A stretch of DNA of 64,000 bases. Origin: a virus. Position 1 is the stretch's first letter, and the number at the start of each line of letters is the position of its first letter. A program made the translations under genes and the position numbers. The stretch covers positions 1 through 64,000 of the IMG/VR virus record IMGVR_UViG_3300033146_001635, one strand, 5' to 3'. Below are positions 45,556 through 54,074 of this stretch, in pieces. The notes under the pieces are model-generated. The model was not told the origin of the DNA, did not search any database, and worked only from the letters and a program-made list of their open reading frames with translations.

Positions 45556-46245
45556 TTAAATTGCCAAAACTTTTGTAATTTCTTCTATAGATTTACAATA
45601 TGCTGCTATAAGAGCAGCTTCATTAATTGGATCTAAAAAATATTCCAGCTCATTTGAATTATCAATAAAAAACGGTTCTGCAATAACACAAGGAGCCTTT
45701 GTATATTTTAGTAAATATCCACCTCTATCTTCAACAGTCAACGGAACAATACCTCTATCCCTAGATTCAATTGAATCTGGTTTAATTGATAAAAGATTTT
45801 TTTGAAGTATTGTTGCCATTGTTAAACCCAACCACGATTTATAATAATATAAAACCTCGCACCCTTTAGCTTTGGTATTAAAAGCATTACAATGTAAACT
45901 AATAATAAAATCTGGATTCAATTCATTAATATCATTTGGCAATGATTTATATGTCCGACGATAAATTCTTTGAATTATAATATCACTATCATAAAATCTT
46001 TTTTCTATTCCCAAAGCAATTTTTTCATTAAATTCGAATTCATATATGTCATGATCTATATTATATGCACCGGGTGATGTTTTTTTATGACCAATTACCA
46101 AAGCGCAAGTTATCAATTCTTTATCTGTTTGATTTTTTGAATCGACCATTTTTTTCATTTCCTCTTGTATAGCAACTGTTTTTATTTTTTCTTGCCACCA
46201 CAATGATGTAAAATTATTAAAAAGTGTTTTAATAAAACTAAACAT
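45556..46245 (-). CDS. N-acetylmuramoyl-L-alanine amidase (amidase_3), endolysin
   Basis: This protein of 229 residues has the amidase_3 zinc ligands: His53 (LVIGHKK), Glu69 (YEFEFN), the His of FIISLHCNAFN and the catalytic Glu of VIAEPFF. Between these are DRGIVPLTVEDRGGYLLKYT, the family's R.rG......RGG.l. An N-terminal 40-residue helix with FIKTLFNNFTSLWW may be a membrane-associated or export element. ATG 46245 is better placed after GAGG than the TTG at 46251. It cuts the amide between peptide and sugar in cell wall for lysis. A promoter motif lies upstream, and the + strand unit diverges here. Confidence 0.88.
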   Translation of the reverse strand: MFSFIKTLFNNFTSLWWQEKIKTVAIQEEMKKMVDSKNQTDKELITCALVIGHKKTSPGAYNIDHDIYEFEFNEKIALGIEKRFYDSDIIIQRIYRRTYKSLPNDINELNPDFIISLHCNAFNTKAKGCEVLYYYKSWLGLTMATILQKNLLSIKPDSIESRDRGIVPLTVEDRGGYLLKYTKAPCVIAEPFFIDNSNELEYFLDPINEAALIAAYCKSIEEITKVLAI

Positions 46246-46283
46246 ATTCAACGTACCTCGATTAATTTAATAAATTATATTAC

Positions 46284-46298
46284 TTCAATAATATGTTC
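46284..46298 (-). promoter_or_regulatory. GAACATA-type promoter motif
   Basis: Minus-strand GAACATATTATTGAA lies 38 bases before the amidase gene. Confidence 0.7.
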
Positions 46299-46304
46299 CC
46301 ATAT

Positions 46305-46334
46305 TTATAATAAAATACGAAGATTATATATATT
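46305..46334 (+). promoter_or_regulatory. Second promoter-like motif, copy 1
   Basis: The 30 bases (TTATAATAAAAT then TTATATATATT) lie 46 bases before the 46381 gene. They match 61058-61087 at 26 of 30 positions and are back to back with a GAACATA motif, as is the other copy. Confidence 0.55.
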
Positions 46335-46380
46335 ATATATTAGAATAAAATAACTTTTAATTTTACACAGGAGGAATGAA

Positions 46381-47034
46381 ATGGAAAAAAAACAAGAAGA
46401 AGAAAAACCGTTTTTTACACATGATTGTAAAAAATGTATCTTTCTTGGAAATTTAATTCATAAAGACAAATATAGAAATTTAAATGAGGCTCAGTTTGAT
46501 TTATATTTTTGCCCATCAAATCATAGAAATAGTTTGGGTAATACCCTAATTGCTAGATATGATAATGATGGCCCAGAATATATGTCAGGATTTGAATTTG
46601 CATTATCTGGTGTGAATCCAATTTTAATAGAAGCTTTTAATAGAGCTTCAAAAAGAAATTTATTAAATAAACCAATAATATATGTAAATCCTGTATTATT
46701 GAATTTATATTTAGATGATTTAGCAAATGATTCAATTAAACAAAAAATACCAACTGTGAAACAAGCAATTCTAAAATATTACAAATATATATATAATATA
46801 TTCTATCCTGATTTATGGGATAGAATTGATAATTTAATTGGATGCCCTGTGGGAGAAATTGAAGTTGTAACAAAATTTAATAATTTTATAAAAAATACAT
46901 ATCAAGATATTACATCATCTACAGATATTATTATGTCTTTAATAAATTATGGAATGAAACAATCAACTGATACTACAGAATTAAAAAATAATGAAATTCA
47001 GTTGGCTTTATTTACATTGAAACAAAAAGAATAA
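46381..47034 (+). CDS. Unknown phage protein with N-terminal HDCxxC
   Basis: The 217-residue protein starts with a module found in other phage proteins: THDCKKCIFLGN (about 13-24), FDLYFCPSNHRNS and LIARYDNDGPEYMSGFEFAL, in which Cys and His may bind a metal. The rest is helical with no known domain. GGAGG before the ATG is a strong ribosome site. It is first in a short + unit under the second promoter type and thus may be expressed at a different time than the tail genes around it. Confidence 0.68.
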   Translation: MEKKQEEEKPFFTHDCKKCIFLGNLIHKDKYRNLNEAQFDLYFCPSNHRNSLGNTLIARYDNDGPEYMSGFEFALSGVNPILIEAFNRASKRNLLNKPIIYVNPVLLNLYLDDLANDSIKQKIPTVKQAILKYYKYIYNIFYPDLWDRIDNLIGCPVGEIEVVTKFNNFIKNTYQDITSSTDIIMSLINYGMKQSTDTTELKNNEIQLALFTLKQKE

Positions 47035-47047
47035 TTTCATCATCGTC

Positions 47048-47545
47048 ATGAATATTTTAGAAGATTATGAAATTATATCAGAAGTAGAATTACAATATTT
47101 TTTAAAAGATTATAGTGCTGTAATTAAACTAGTTAAACCAGTTGCTATAAAACAAAATATAAAATATTTTTCTACTAATGATATTAAAACAATCCAAAAT
47201 AAAATTGAAGGGAGTGTTAAACCACCTCTTATTAATAAAGAGGATCTTAAAAATATATATCGGGAATTAGCAAAACCACAATACAACTTCAAGTTTAAAA
47301 ATTTTAATTTAAAAAAAGTACGTCGAAAAGCAATTCAATATTTAAATAAAAGAACAAATATAAAAAGAAAAAATGAAGGAATTATACGAACATTTGTTAT
47401 TAATAGAATTCGTCATAAGTATACAAATTATGATGAATTAGTAACTCTTATATCAAAAAATAATAATATTAATGCTATTTTAAAAAATGAAATGATAAAA
47501 ATTTTAAAAAAAAGAATCAATACATATATAACAAGGCAATTATAA
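47048..47545 (+). CDS. Unknown basic protein
   Basis: The 165-residue protein is rich in Lys, Arg, Ile and Asn, helical, with NFNLKKVRRKAIQYLNKR and RTFVINRIRHKYTNYDEL in the C-terminal half, which may bind nucleic acid. No clear ribosome site precedes it. It lies 13 bases after the previous gene and ends at a bidirectional terminator. The function is unknown. Confidence 0.6.
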   Translation: MNILEDYEIISEVELQYFLKDYSAVIKLVKPVAIKQNIKYFSTNDIKTIQNKIEGSVKPPLINKEDLKNIYRELAKPQYNFKFKNFNLKKVRRKAIQYLNKRTNIKRKNEGIIRTFVINRIRHKYTNYDELVTLISKNNNINAILKNEMIKILKKRINTYITRQL

Positions 47546-47594
47546 AAATTTCCTCTCTATATTACATTGAAAAAAATATAGAGAGGAAATTTTT
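47544..47594. terminator. Bidirectional terminator between convergent genes
   Basis: A perfect 19-base stem pairs 47544-47562 with 47576-47594, with runs of A and T on the two sides that serve both strands. The minus-strand gene ends just beyond at 47596. Confidence 0.88.
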
Positions 47595-47595
47595 T

Positions 47596-48384
47596 TCAAC
47601 TTAATCCAAATAAAGCAATTGTATTAAAAGACATATGTAATAAAACGGCAACAACATAACCAAGAAACGAATGATCGATTTTAATAAATTCAGTTTGTAT
47701 TTTTGCCAAACCCATATGAAGTATAACCCAAATTATTCGAGCAATTAATAAACAAACTGTTAAATTACCATGAATAACCCAATTCATTATATAATAAAAA
47801 AATTCAGCAGATGCAAATATAAATGTATATGTCAAACCAGCTTTAATATTGGATTCTAAAAACCAATGTTTAGCATATTCTTCTATTATGGGACCTATTA
47901 ATAACACAGCTATATATGTAGCCAAAGGAGGATTTTTGGTTAAAATTGTTATCACTACAAAAGCTAAAGTATTTAAATAAAATATTAAAACGAATACTGC
48001 AATTGATGCACCAAAAGTATCTGCAAATGTATTAAATGATTCACCAACAGCATCATCTAAATTTTTAAAAATTTTATTTTTAATATTTTCAGAAAATTTT
48101 GATGGTGGTATTTTTTGTTTATACGCTTTTTTTAAATCAATTGATATAGTTTTACCAATTTTTTTAGCTTGTAAAGAAATCCTATTTATATTAATATTAT
48201 TCTTTTTTAAATAAGATTTTATAAGATTATTATATTGTTTATATTCTGTAATTGCTTTTTTAACATTAATTTCTTTAATTATTTTTTTTATTTTATCTGG
48301 TAATTCAATTGAATCTTCTATTTTATTTAAAAAATCAAACTCTAATAAATCTATTTCATTTTTATTAATAAATATAAAACTCAT
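47596..48384 (-). CDS. PrsW-like (M82) intramembrane protease
   Basis: The 262-residue protein has a soluble N-terminal part (1-115) and several membrane segments. Sequence marks of the PrsW family are present: GPIIEEYAKHW (Glu168, Glu169, Lys172), FASAEFFYY (Glu194), an ILHMGLAK His223, and a last LLHMSFN (His250, Asn254). In bacteria PrsW cuts anti-sigma factors inside the membrane. In a phage it might act on host envelope regulators or on its own membrane proteins, such as the family encoded next to it. CPBP proteases share EE and H motifs and are an alternative. Catalytic residues are as expected for either; the target is unknown. Confidence 0.7.
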   Translation of the reverse strand: MSFIFINKNEIDLLEFDFLNKIEDSIELPDKIKKIIKEINVKKAITEYKQYNNLIKSYLKKNNININRISLQAKKIGKTISIDLKKAYKQKIPPSKFSENIKNKIFKNLDDAVGESFNTFADTFGASIAVFVLIFYLNTLAFVVITILTKNPPLATYIAVLLIGPIIEEYAKHWFLESNIKAGLTYTFIFASAEFFYYIMNWVIHGNLTVCLLIARIIWVILHMGLAKIQTEFIKIDHSFLGYVVAVLLHMSFNTIALFGLS

Positions 48385-48391
48385 TATTAAT

Positions 48392-48862
48392 CTACCTTAT
48401 ATATAACTTTTTTAAAATTTGAATTTTTTCATTATTATTTTTAATATTTTCTTTTAAATCATTAATTTTTTTATCAATTTGTTTTGTATTTTTACCTTTT
48501 TTTTGATATTCCTTTTTTATTTGTAAAAGTATTTTTATTTTTTTATTAGTAAAATCAATTTTGCTTTGTAAAATACATATATCTCTATCATTTGATATAG
48601 TAAAAATACCACATTTTTTCTGGTGTTCACTAAATGCTGCTAAAGCTATCCTCCAAGCAACCCATATATAAGGTTGAAAAATAAAAAAACCTAATATATT
48701 ACCCGCCACACCTGCCTCTTGAATATATTTATCAAGATTTAGTCTCTTACATAACAAATCTATTTTAGAATCAGGTAAATTTTTAATTAATTCTGGTTTA
48801 ATTTTTTTTGAATATGATTCACATAAATTTATTAAAATAAATCTTTTTCTATCAATATCCAT
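48392..48862 (-). CDS. Paralogous membrane protein family, divergent member 5
   Basis: The 156-residue protein has a short N-terminal helical part, a membrane segment (about 54-75, NILGFFIFQPYIWVAWRIAL), and a C-terminal tail with FSEHQKKCGIFTISNDRDIC then a Lys-rich coiled end. This layout (membrane segment, aromatic-rich FS, Cys, Gly, then R/K-C and coiled tail) matches the paralogs at 35144-38122, but the sequence has drifted. It is next to the PrsW-like gene, with 7 bases between. Confidence 0.58.
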   Translation of the reverse strand: MDIDRKRFILINLCESYSKKIKPELIKNLPDSKIDLLCKRLNLDKYIQEAGVAGNILGFFIFQPYIWVAWRIALAAFSEHQKKCGIFTISNDRDICILQSKIDFTNKKIKILLQIKKEYQKKGKNTKQIDKKINDLKENIKNNNEKIQILKKLYIR

Positions 48863-48876
48863 TTTATAAAATTCCC

Positions 48877-49407
48877 TTATAGGTCATATTCATATTCGTT
48901 AATATATTTTTGAGTTATTAATTGATAAGTAACCAAAATGAAAAACCAAAAAAGAGGTATTAATAAAATACCTTTAATTGTAATAATTAATAATAATGTA
49001 CCCATAAAAGCTATAATAAAAAGAGCTATAACTGATAAAATTAATTTACCTTCACTAAAACGGTTTTTTATATCATATTGTGATAATTCTTTTTTAATAT
49101 CATTGCCAATTGATTTAATAAATTTTTTAGCATTATTCATATTAGCATCTGATAATTTTTCTATTTTTATTTTATTTTTATATTTGTTAACAATTTTATT
49201 AATTATTTTATCTATTGTTTGTTGATTAAATCCATTTCTTTTTAATTTATCAATAGCTTTATCTTTATTTGATAACAATTTATTTTTCATATCTACCATT
49301 GACATTGAAGCTAATTTATTTTGAAATGATGATATTAAATTTTCATGAAATAATATATTTACATCTTCTGATAAATAAATATATTCTTCAATTAAGTATA
49401 TATTCAT
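48877..49407 (-). CDS. Membrane protein of unknown role
   Basis: The 176-residue protein has a helical Lys- and Asn-rich N-terminal part and two C-terminal membrane segments (about 122-142 and 145-165) with a short tail. No domain is recognised. The start overlaps the stop of the upstream gene as ATGA, giving coupled translation. Together with the two genes that follow it forms a three-gene membrane protein set. Confidence 0.62.
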   Translation of the reverse strand: MNIYLIEEYIYLSEDVNILFHENLISSFQNKLASMSMVDMKNKLLSNKDKAIDKLKRNGFNQQTIDKIINKIVNKYKNKIKIEKLSDANMNNAKKFIKSIGNDIKKELSQYDIKNRFSEGKLILSVIALFIIAFMGTLLLIITIKGILLIPLFWFFILVTYQLITQKYINEYEYDL

Positions 49408-49814
49408 ACTTCAACACCTTTTATTTCTCTATTGATAAAATTTATACATGATTCTACATCTTTAAATATATAATCTGAATTACCAATGATCCAAGGATCA
49501 TTTGAAACTATTGGATTATTTGAAATAATTAAAACATGTTTGTTATTATCAAAAGCATAACACACTTCCATAATTGTGCCAGCTGTGAATTTTTCTATTT
49601 TAGCAACTAATACATCACATGATAATATTAATAATTTATCAGTTTCTACTAATCTATCTGGACGTAATTTCTGATTAACTAATTCAAAAGGATTAATTAA
49701 TTCTACGTGTATAGACCCTTTATAATGATTTTTAAAAATTTCTCGATATTCAGATTCAATAATATTACCAGCTAAATAAATTCGTTTAGACAATCTCAAT
49801 TGCATATCTCCCAT
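49404..49814 (-). CDS. Nucleoside 2-deoxyribosyltransferase-like protein
   Basis: The 136-residue protein resembles the nucleoside deoxyribosyltransferase fold: RIYLAGNI near the N-terminus, then LLILSCDVLVAKIEKFTAGT with catalytic-type Glu in GTIMEVCYA, and a last VLIISNNP. In this family the Glu attacks the sugar. In phages such enzymes may salvage or modify nucleotides. The start overlaps the methyltransferase stop by about 29 bases; the exact start is unsure (ATG 49814 or a later one at 49805). Confidence 0.7.
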   Translation of the reverse strand: MGDMQLRLSKRIYLAGNIIESEYREIFKNHYKGSIHVELINPFELVNQKLRPDRLVETDKLLILSCDVLVAKIEKFTAGTIMEVCYAFDNNKHVLIISNNPIVSNDPWIIGNSDYIFKDVESCINFINREIKGVEV

Positions 49815-50343
49815 AGCTATCTAATGTAGAATCCTGTAAATTATTAATATTTAAATTATTTTCAGTACAATAATTAATGACACTATTATGATATTCTATA
49901 TTATGCATATCATCTACAATCATAACACCATTTTTTCTTTTATATGTTAATATTTCAGGGAAGCGTGAAAATCTATTAGAAGTAGCATCCATATCATATA
50001 AAATTAAATCTTGTTTATATTTTTTTAATTCTATAAAATCATCAAAAAGATATAAATTATCCGTATTCAATTTTGATCTTTCTAAAAATAATTTTGTAGT
50101 ATCCAACCATGTTTTTGAAGTATCAACAGTTGTTATAATAGCATTTTGATTAATTTCTTTTTGATAAAAACGAAATAACCATGAACTAAATCCACTTCCT
50201 AAATCCAAAATTTTAGTAGGCTTGTTATTAACTAAATAATACCATAAATAATTAGTTAATTCACTTGATATAGCCATTACTTTATTTGAATATATAGATG
50301 TATAAATTTTATGTTTTTTTCGTATTTTTTTAGATGCTTTCAT
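49786..50343 (-). CDS. Class I SAM-dependent methyltransferase-like protein
   Basis: The 185-residue protein carries the SAM-binding motif ILDLGSGFSSWLFRFY (about residues 40-55), then TTVDTSKTWLD (acidic end of strand 2) and LILYDMDATSNRFSRF and VMIVDDMHNIEYH. These fit class I methyltransferases of the Methyltransf_24 type, which act on small molecules or sugars. The target is not given by sequence. It is followed by a deoxyribosyltransferase-like gene, so nucleotide or glycan modification is a plausible role. Confidence 0.75.
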   Translation of the reverse strand: MKASKKIRKKHKIYTSIYSNKVMAISSELTNYLWYYLVNNKPTKILDLGSGFSSWLFRFYQKEINQNAIITTVDTSKTWLDTTKLFLERSKLNTDNLYLFDDFIELKKYKQDLILYDMDATSNRFSRFPEILTYKRKNGVMIVDDMHNIEYHNSVINYCTENNLNINNLQDSTLDSYGRYAIEIV

Positions 50344-50345
50344 AA

Positions 50346-50519
50346 TTATATAGTCTCACTTAAAATAGTTCTACCATCCGTTGATTTTGGGGTATATTGA
50401 TTATTTTCATTGATATTTTGTTTAACACAATCACATTCTTTAACATATGGAGAATTAACTTTTCCACATAAAGGGCATTGCCATCCTTTATTATTTTCTG
50501 ATAAATTATTTTTATCCAT
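50346..50519 (-). CDS. Small zinc-ribbon protein
   Basis: This 57-residue frame starts at ATG 50519 after GGAG and ends two bases before the methyltransferase start. It codes WQCPLCGKVNSPYVKECDC, one zinc ribbon-like CxxC plus CxC, then a polar tail. It has no other recognised domain. It is likely co-transcribed with the methyltransferase gene. Confidence 0.62.
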   Translation of the reverse strand: MDKNNLSENNKGWQCPLCGKVNSPYVKECDCVKQNINENNQYTPKSTDGRTILSETI

Positions 50520-50535
50520 AACAAAACTCCATTGA

Positions 50536-50572
50536 AAGGGGTTGGGTTAAATAAAAATTAACCCAACCCCTT
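50536..50572 (-). terminator. Strong hairpin terminator
   Basis: A perfect 15-base stem (50536-50550 with 50558-50572, loop of 7) stands 5 bases after the stop of the secreted protein gene. Confidence 0.85.
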
Positions 50573-50577
50573 ATACA

Positions 50578-51543
50578 TTAATATCGTCTACCAATATAAC
50601 TAGAAAACCCATTATTATTTCCAAAGAAACATATACCATCCATCGGAAAATTACCAATTACTTTAATCCAACAAGATCCTTTATAATTTTCATTACTCAT
50701 TAATTCATCAATTGTAAACGTATATACCCCACCACCAACAACAATTTTTTGAAAACTATATGTATTTGTGGGAGTTACAATCTCAACAGTACATGTTCCA
50801 ACAACATCAGATAAATTAGCAATTGCAACACCAGTCCACCAATCCATCTGTCCACATAACGCATATGGGAATATAGTTTTAAAAGATTCGGTGCATGATA
50901 ATTTACCAACATCTTTAATGTTACAACATATTACACTACCACAATCAGGGCATATTGAATTTCCATCCAAAACACCAACTGATAATAATGCATGTTTTGT
51001 TGGATCTACTTCTGATTTATCATATGTAAATGGAGGCACTTCCACTAAATAATATGAATATCCAGCTTGCACCAAATCAGTATCTATATTTGAAATTAAT
51101 TGCTGTGTATCGGGTCCATGTGCATATGTAAATACAACTGATAATTCAATACCATTAATTCCATTATTTAAATCTTCTTCAGATGCAAACATTTTTACAG
51201 AATAACTAACTGGTGTAGCTGACGTAGCGGGATCTAAAAATTCAAATCCATCTGACCACAATTTTAAACCAATTCTATATTTATTACCCGGAATTAATTT
51301 ATCTTTGTTAGAACATTTTGTAACATCTAACGAAAGTCCACATAAATTAGTGGGGGGAATACAATACCCTTCACCAGTTTGAATATCAATTTTCGGTGGA
51401 GGTGGTGCAGCTGCTTCATAGAAAATACTACCACTTGAAAATCTTTGGCATGTACATGCTTTTTGACATGCATAACTAGTAACAGTAAAAAATACTAAAC
51501 TAATAAAAATAGCTAAACTTACATACAATATGTTCTTCTTCAT
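50578..51543 (-). CDS. Secreted Cys-rich protein
   Basis: The 321-residue precursor starts with a signal peptide (KK, hydrophobic core, then SYA with cleavage expected before Cys-Gln). The mature part has about 18 Cys in scattered pairs (CQKACTCQ, CPDCGSVICC), a Pro-rich short stretch (AAAPPPPK), and strand-rich segments ending in GGGVYTFTIDEL. It may be an exported outer-surface or periplasmic protein held by disulfides. ATG 51543 fits GAGGTG better than the GTG at 51552. It is followed by a strong terminator. No domain name can be given. Confidence 0.7.
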   Translation of the reverse strand: MKKNILYVSLAIFISLVFFTVTSYACQKACTCQRFSSGSIFYEAAAPPPPKIDIQTGEGYCIPPTNLCGLSLDVTKCSNKDKLIPGNKYRIGLKLWSDGFEFLDPATSATPVSYSVKMFASEEDLNNGINGIELSVVFTYAHGPDTQQLISNIDTDLVQAGYSYYLVEVPPFTYDKSEVDPTKHALLSVGVLDGNSICPDCGSVICCNIKDVGKLSCTESFKTIFPYALCGQMDWWTGVAIANLSDVVGTCTVEIVTPTNTYSFQKIVVGGGVYTFTIDELMSNENYKGSCWIKVIGNFPMDGICFFGNNNGFSSYIGRRY

Positions 51544-51564
51544 GATTCTCACCTCTTAATAGTT

Positions 51565-52563
51565 TTACTTATCAGTTCGTTTTGCAAAAAATTCCATTTG
51601 CTGTTGATAAGTATCTTGCTCAGTTAATTGTTGTGGATACAACATTTGTTTTAAAGTATCAAAAATTTCCTCATCTGACTTCGCGCCTTTGTTGATTGCA
51701 TGATTAATCATTCTTTCATGTGTAGCCTCCGATGTCATTCCAACTGATTCCATCAACATTTTAATAGTTGTCCTGTTAATTTCCTTAACATTATCAATAT
51801 CAAATTTAGATGATGAATCAGTTTCTTGAATAAATTGTTGTTGTGATTGTTTTTTATCCCATGCTTCTTGTAAAATTTTTCTAACTTTAGTTCTCAATTT
51901 TAATTGTTCTGGATTATCATGTTTACCTGTTTCTGAAATAGGAATACTATTTTTAACAGCATCTTCTTCAATTTTAGTTATTTCTTTTATAAATTTTCTT
52001 TTATCAAAAGTTACTTTTGGTTTAGAAACAATTTTCTTTTTAACAGATGGTTTTTTAACCACTTGTTTTTTTGTTTCTTCTAATAAAATTTGATCATTTT
52101 TAGTTTCTGTAAATCCATGTATTTCATCATTAGTTTGTAATTGATTTTTTAATTTTTTCAAATATTGTAAATCTTCATCTAATAAAAATTTATTTTCTTT
52201 TTTAGTATCTTCTGCAATAATATCATTTTTATGTTCATCTGTATCTTCAACAATTGGATTCGATGCATCTACATATGCACTACGTTCAACTGTTATTTTT
52301 GTTGTCCAAGGTTCTAAATGAAAACCTTCACCAACAAGTTCTAATGAACAAGAAATTTCATCTGATTCTGATATTCGTTTTTTAATAACACTTTGTAAAG
52401 CTGGGATTTCAACTTCAACACGATCTTTATATATTTTTGTAGGAAAGCCATATGATACGCCTTCATACACAAATTCTAGACGTCCTTTTAAAGTACGATA
52501 ATCAATCCCATCAATATTTACATTAAATTGAAAATATTTTGGTTTGGTTACATCTACATTCAT
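51565..52563 (-). CDS. Unknown structural protein with charged C-terminus
   Basis: The 332-residue protein has a beta-rich N-terminal domain (1-95; FNVNIDGIDYRTLKGRLEF, YGFPTKIY), an acidic and Lys-rich long linker with coiled-coil, then a helical C-terminal region (about 225-332) rich in Gln. The N-terminal domain ends with GEGFHLEPWTTKITVERSA. This style fits a virion-associated or scaffold protein, but I cannot name a family. It lies before the secreted protein in the same direction. Confidence 0.58.
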   Translation of the reverse strand: MNVDVTKPKYFQFNVNIDGIDYRTLKGRLEFVYEGVSYGFPTKIYKDRVEVEIPALQSVIKKRISESDEISCSLELVGEGFHLEPWTTKITVERSAYVDASNPIVEDTDEHKNDIIAEDTKKENKFLLDEDLQYLKKLKNQLQTNDEIHGFTETKNDQILLEETKKQVVKKPSVKKKIVSKPKVTFDKRKFIKEITKIEEDAVKNSIPISETGKHDNPEQLKLRTKVRKILQEAWDKKQSQQQFIQETDSSSKFDIDNVKEINRTTIKMLMESVGMTSEATHERMINHAINKGAKSDEEIFDTLKQMLYPQQLTEQDTYQQQMEFFAKRTDK

Positions 52564-52585
52564 ATTTTATTCCTTACAAAAATAT

Positions 52586-52798
52586 TTAATTCGACGTTAT
52601 GACTTTTGTAATTTTAATTGAAATATCATCTGATTCATTTAAACCTGATTTAGAATCACTTGTTTTAACTTTAATTACATTAATCTTTGGTTTTTCTAAT
52701 TGTATGTCCCTTTCATGGTATCCACCACCACCACCAGATACAATTGTGGTTGTGCCAGTACATAACATACCTCTTGTAACTAAAGATAAACTAGACAT
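52586..52798 (-). CDS. Small Gly-rich unknown protein
   Basis: The 70-residue protein has a Gly run (SGGGGGYHERD) and a Lys- and Ser-rich second half. AAAAGG precedes the ATG. The + strand also has an open frame here, but the operon direction and ribosome site favour this strand. The function is unknown. Confidence 0.55.
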   Translation of the reverse strand: MSSLSLVTRGMLCTGTTTIVSGGGGGYHERDIQLEKPKINVIKVKTSDSKSGLNESDDISIKITKVITSN

Positions 52799-52801
52799 AA
52801 A

Positions 52802-53302
52802 TTAAACCTTTTCTACATTATATGATGTCATTTGATTACCAGAATATGTGGCTATCATATTATATGTTGCAACAACACCATTATTAGATCCCACATTAGA
52901 TGCAACATCATACACTCTAATACGAGATGAAATTAGATTGCCATCAACATCATATGTAGTTTGGTCAACAGAATAATTTTCCTGCATTAATCCAATCATT
53001 CTAGATAATATATTTAAATCACTTGTATATATTAAAGCTGAATTTGATTTACCATATGGAAAATAAACAGGGTGTGTGACAGTTATAAACCATGTTCCTA
53101 TTGTATCCGGTGTAAATTCACACCGATATGCACCATTTCCCATTTCATAAAAATTTATCGTTCCATTATATAAATTTCTATCATTATCATAAATAAATGC
53201 TGAAAATTCAGTTAAATCTATTCCAGTAACAAATCCTGCACCCGTTGAATCAATTACAATAAAATCTTCATATACGGGTTGATGGACTGTGCCTAAAATC
53301 AT
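52802..53302 (-). CDS. Unknown beta-rich virion-type protein
   Basis: The 166-residue protein looks like an Ig-like beta-sandwich in its first 95 residues (FIVIDSTGAGFVTGIDLTEF, GAYRCEFTPDTIGTWFITV), then a helix and a strand-rich tail. These features fit a virion decoration or adaptor protein. It follows small proteins in a structural cluster. No family name can be given. Confidence 0.62.
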   Translation of the reverse strand: MILGTVHQPVYEDFIVIDSTGAGFVTGIDLTEFSAFIYDNDRNLYNGTINFYEMGNGAYRCEFTPDTIGTWFITVTHPVYFPYGKSNSALIYTSDLNILSRMIGLMQENYSVDQTTYDVDGNLISSRIRVYDVASNVGSNNGVVATYNMIATYSGNQMTSYNVEKV

Positions 53303-53336
53303 AATAATAAAACCTTATTATAAAACTATATACAAT

Positions 53337-53549
53337 TTATTTTTCAAAATAAGTAGAAGGTTTAGGGACTCTGTTTTTCAATTCTAAAATATCTTCTAAT
53401 GTAGGTTCGCCCTCTATATTCCAATCTTTAACTAATTGCATAGCCATTGGAATACCATGCCTCAGAATTAATTCTGAAATTGTTAATACCAAAGTTAATT
53501 CCATTTGTTGACCGTCCTTCTTAATTGGGGTTTCTGTATCATTACTCAT
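53337..53549 (-). CDS. Small unknown protein
   Basis: This 70-residue protein has a hydrophobic helix (MELTLVLTISELILRHGIPM) and an acidic-Pro tail. The frame follows a lipoprotein gene by 12 bases. No domain is recognised; helix content suggests contact with another protein. Confidence 0.55.
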   Translation of the reverse strand: MSNDTETPIKKDGQQMELTLVLTISELILRHGIPMAMQLVKDWNIEGEPTLEDILELKNRVPKPSTYFEK

Positions 53550-53561
53550 CTTAACACCTAT

Positions 53562-53957
53562 TTACTTATTTAAATTTTCTTGACTAATTTCTAAAAATTC
53601 AACCAAAGCATTGTCCATACTTTTCACTATTGTATCTAATCTATCTTTATTAGCGGTTGTTTTTTGTCTCATATATATTTCATATGCTAAAACAGCAGAA
53701 TGATATGTTTTCCAATAAATATCAGCTTTTTGAATAATTTTTTCTTTTGTTTTTTCATCAATCAAACCTTTTTTATAAGCTTCACCAATTGTTTCCATTG
53801 TACTTTCATATGTTGTTGCAGCCATATTTAAACCTTTATAAACATTTTGTTCATAAGTCGCTGTATTGACTGCACAACTAATTAATAAACAAGAAGCAAT
53901 GGTTGTAATAACAAGATAAAAATAGATTGATGTAAAATATGATTTGATTTTATACAT
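53562..53957 (-). CDS. Lipoprotein
   Basis: The 131-residue protein has a signal peptide ending in a lipobox LLISC (Cys28 lipidated), then a helical mature part with NMAATTYESTMETIGEAYKK and IYWKTYHSAVLAYEIYMRQK. Such phage lipoproteins of this length occur near lysis genes or as virion-exported factors. It could be an outer-membrane spanin partner, but the Pro-rich run of o-spanins is absent. A promoter motif lies 40 bases upstream. Function unknown. Confidence 0.72.
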   Translation of the reverse strand: MYKIKSYFTSIYFYLVITTIASCLLISCAVNTATYEQNVYKGLNMAATTYESTMETIGEAYKKGLIDEKTKEKIIQKADIYWKTYHSAVLAYEIYMRQKTTANKDRLDTIVKSMDNALVEFLEISQENLNK

Positions 53958-53997
53958 GACTTGAACCTCGACTAATCCTTATAAATTAAAAATTAAC

Positions 53998-54012
53998 TTC
54001 ATTATTATGTTC
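53998..54012 (-). promoter_or_regulatory. GAACATA-type promoter motif
   Basis: Minus-strand GAACATAATAATGAA lies 40 bases before the lipoprotein gene. A terminator for the upstream gene stands just before it. Confidence 0.72.
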
Positions 54013-54027
54013 TTAAAATTAAAAAAA

Positions 54028-54067
54028 ACCCCGACCATATACAATCTTAATAGTATATGGTCGGGGT
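54028..54067 (-). terminator. Strong hairpin terminator
   Basis: A perfect 15-base stem (ACCCCGACCATATAC at 54028-54042 with 54053-54067) is followed on the minus strand by a run of 8 T. It ends the unit of the gene at 54155 and isolates the promoter beyond. Confidence 0.9.
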
Positions 54068-54074
54068 ATAAGAA

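Noticed and set aside
52599-52805. + strand frame opposite the 70-aa gene
   Set aside because: The minus strand has the ribosome site and fits the operon direction.
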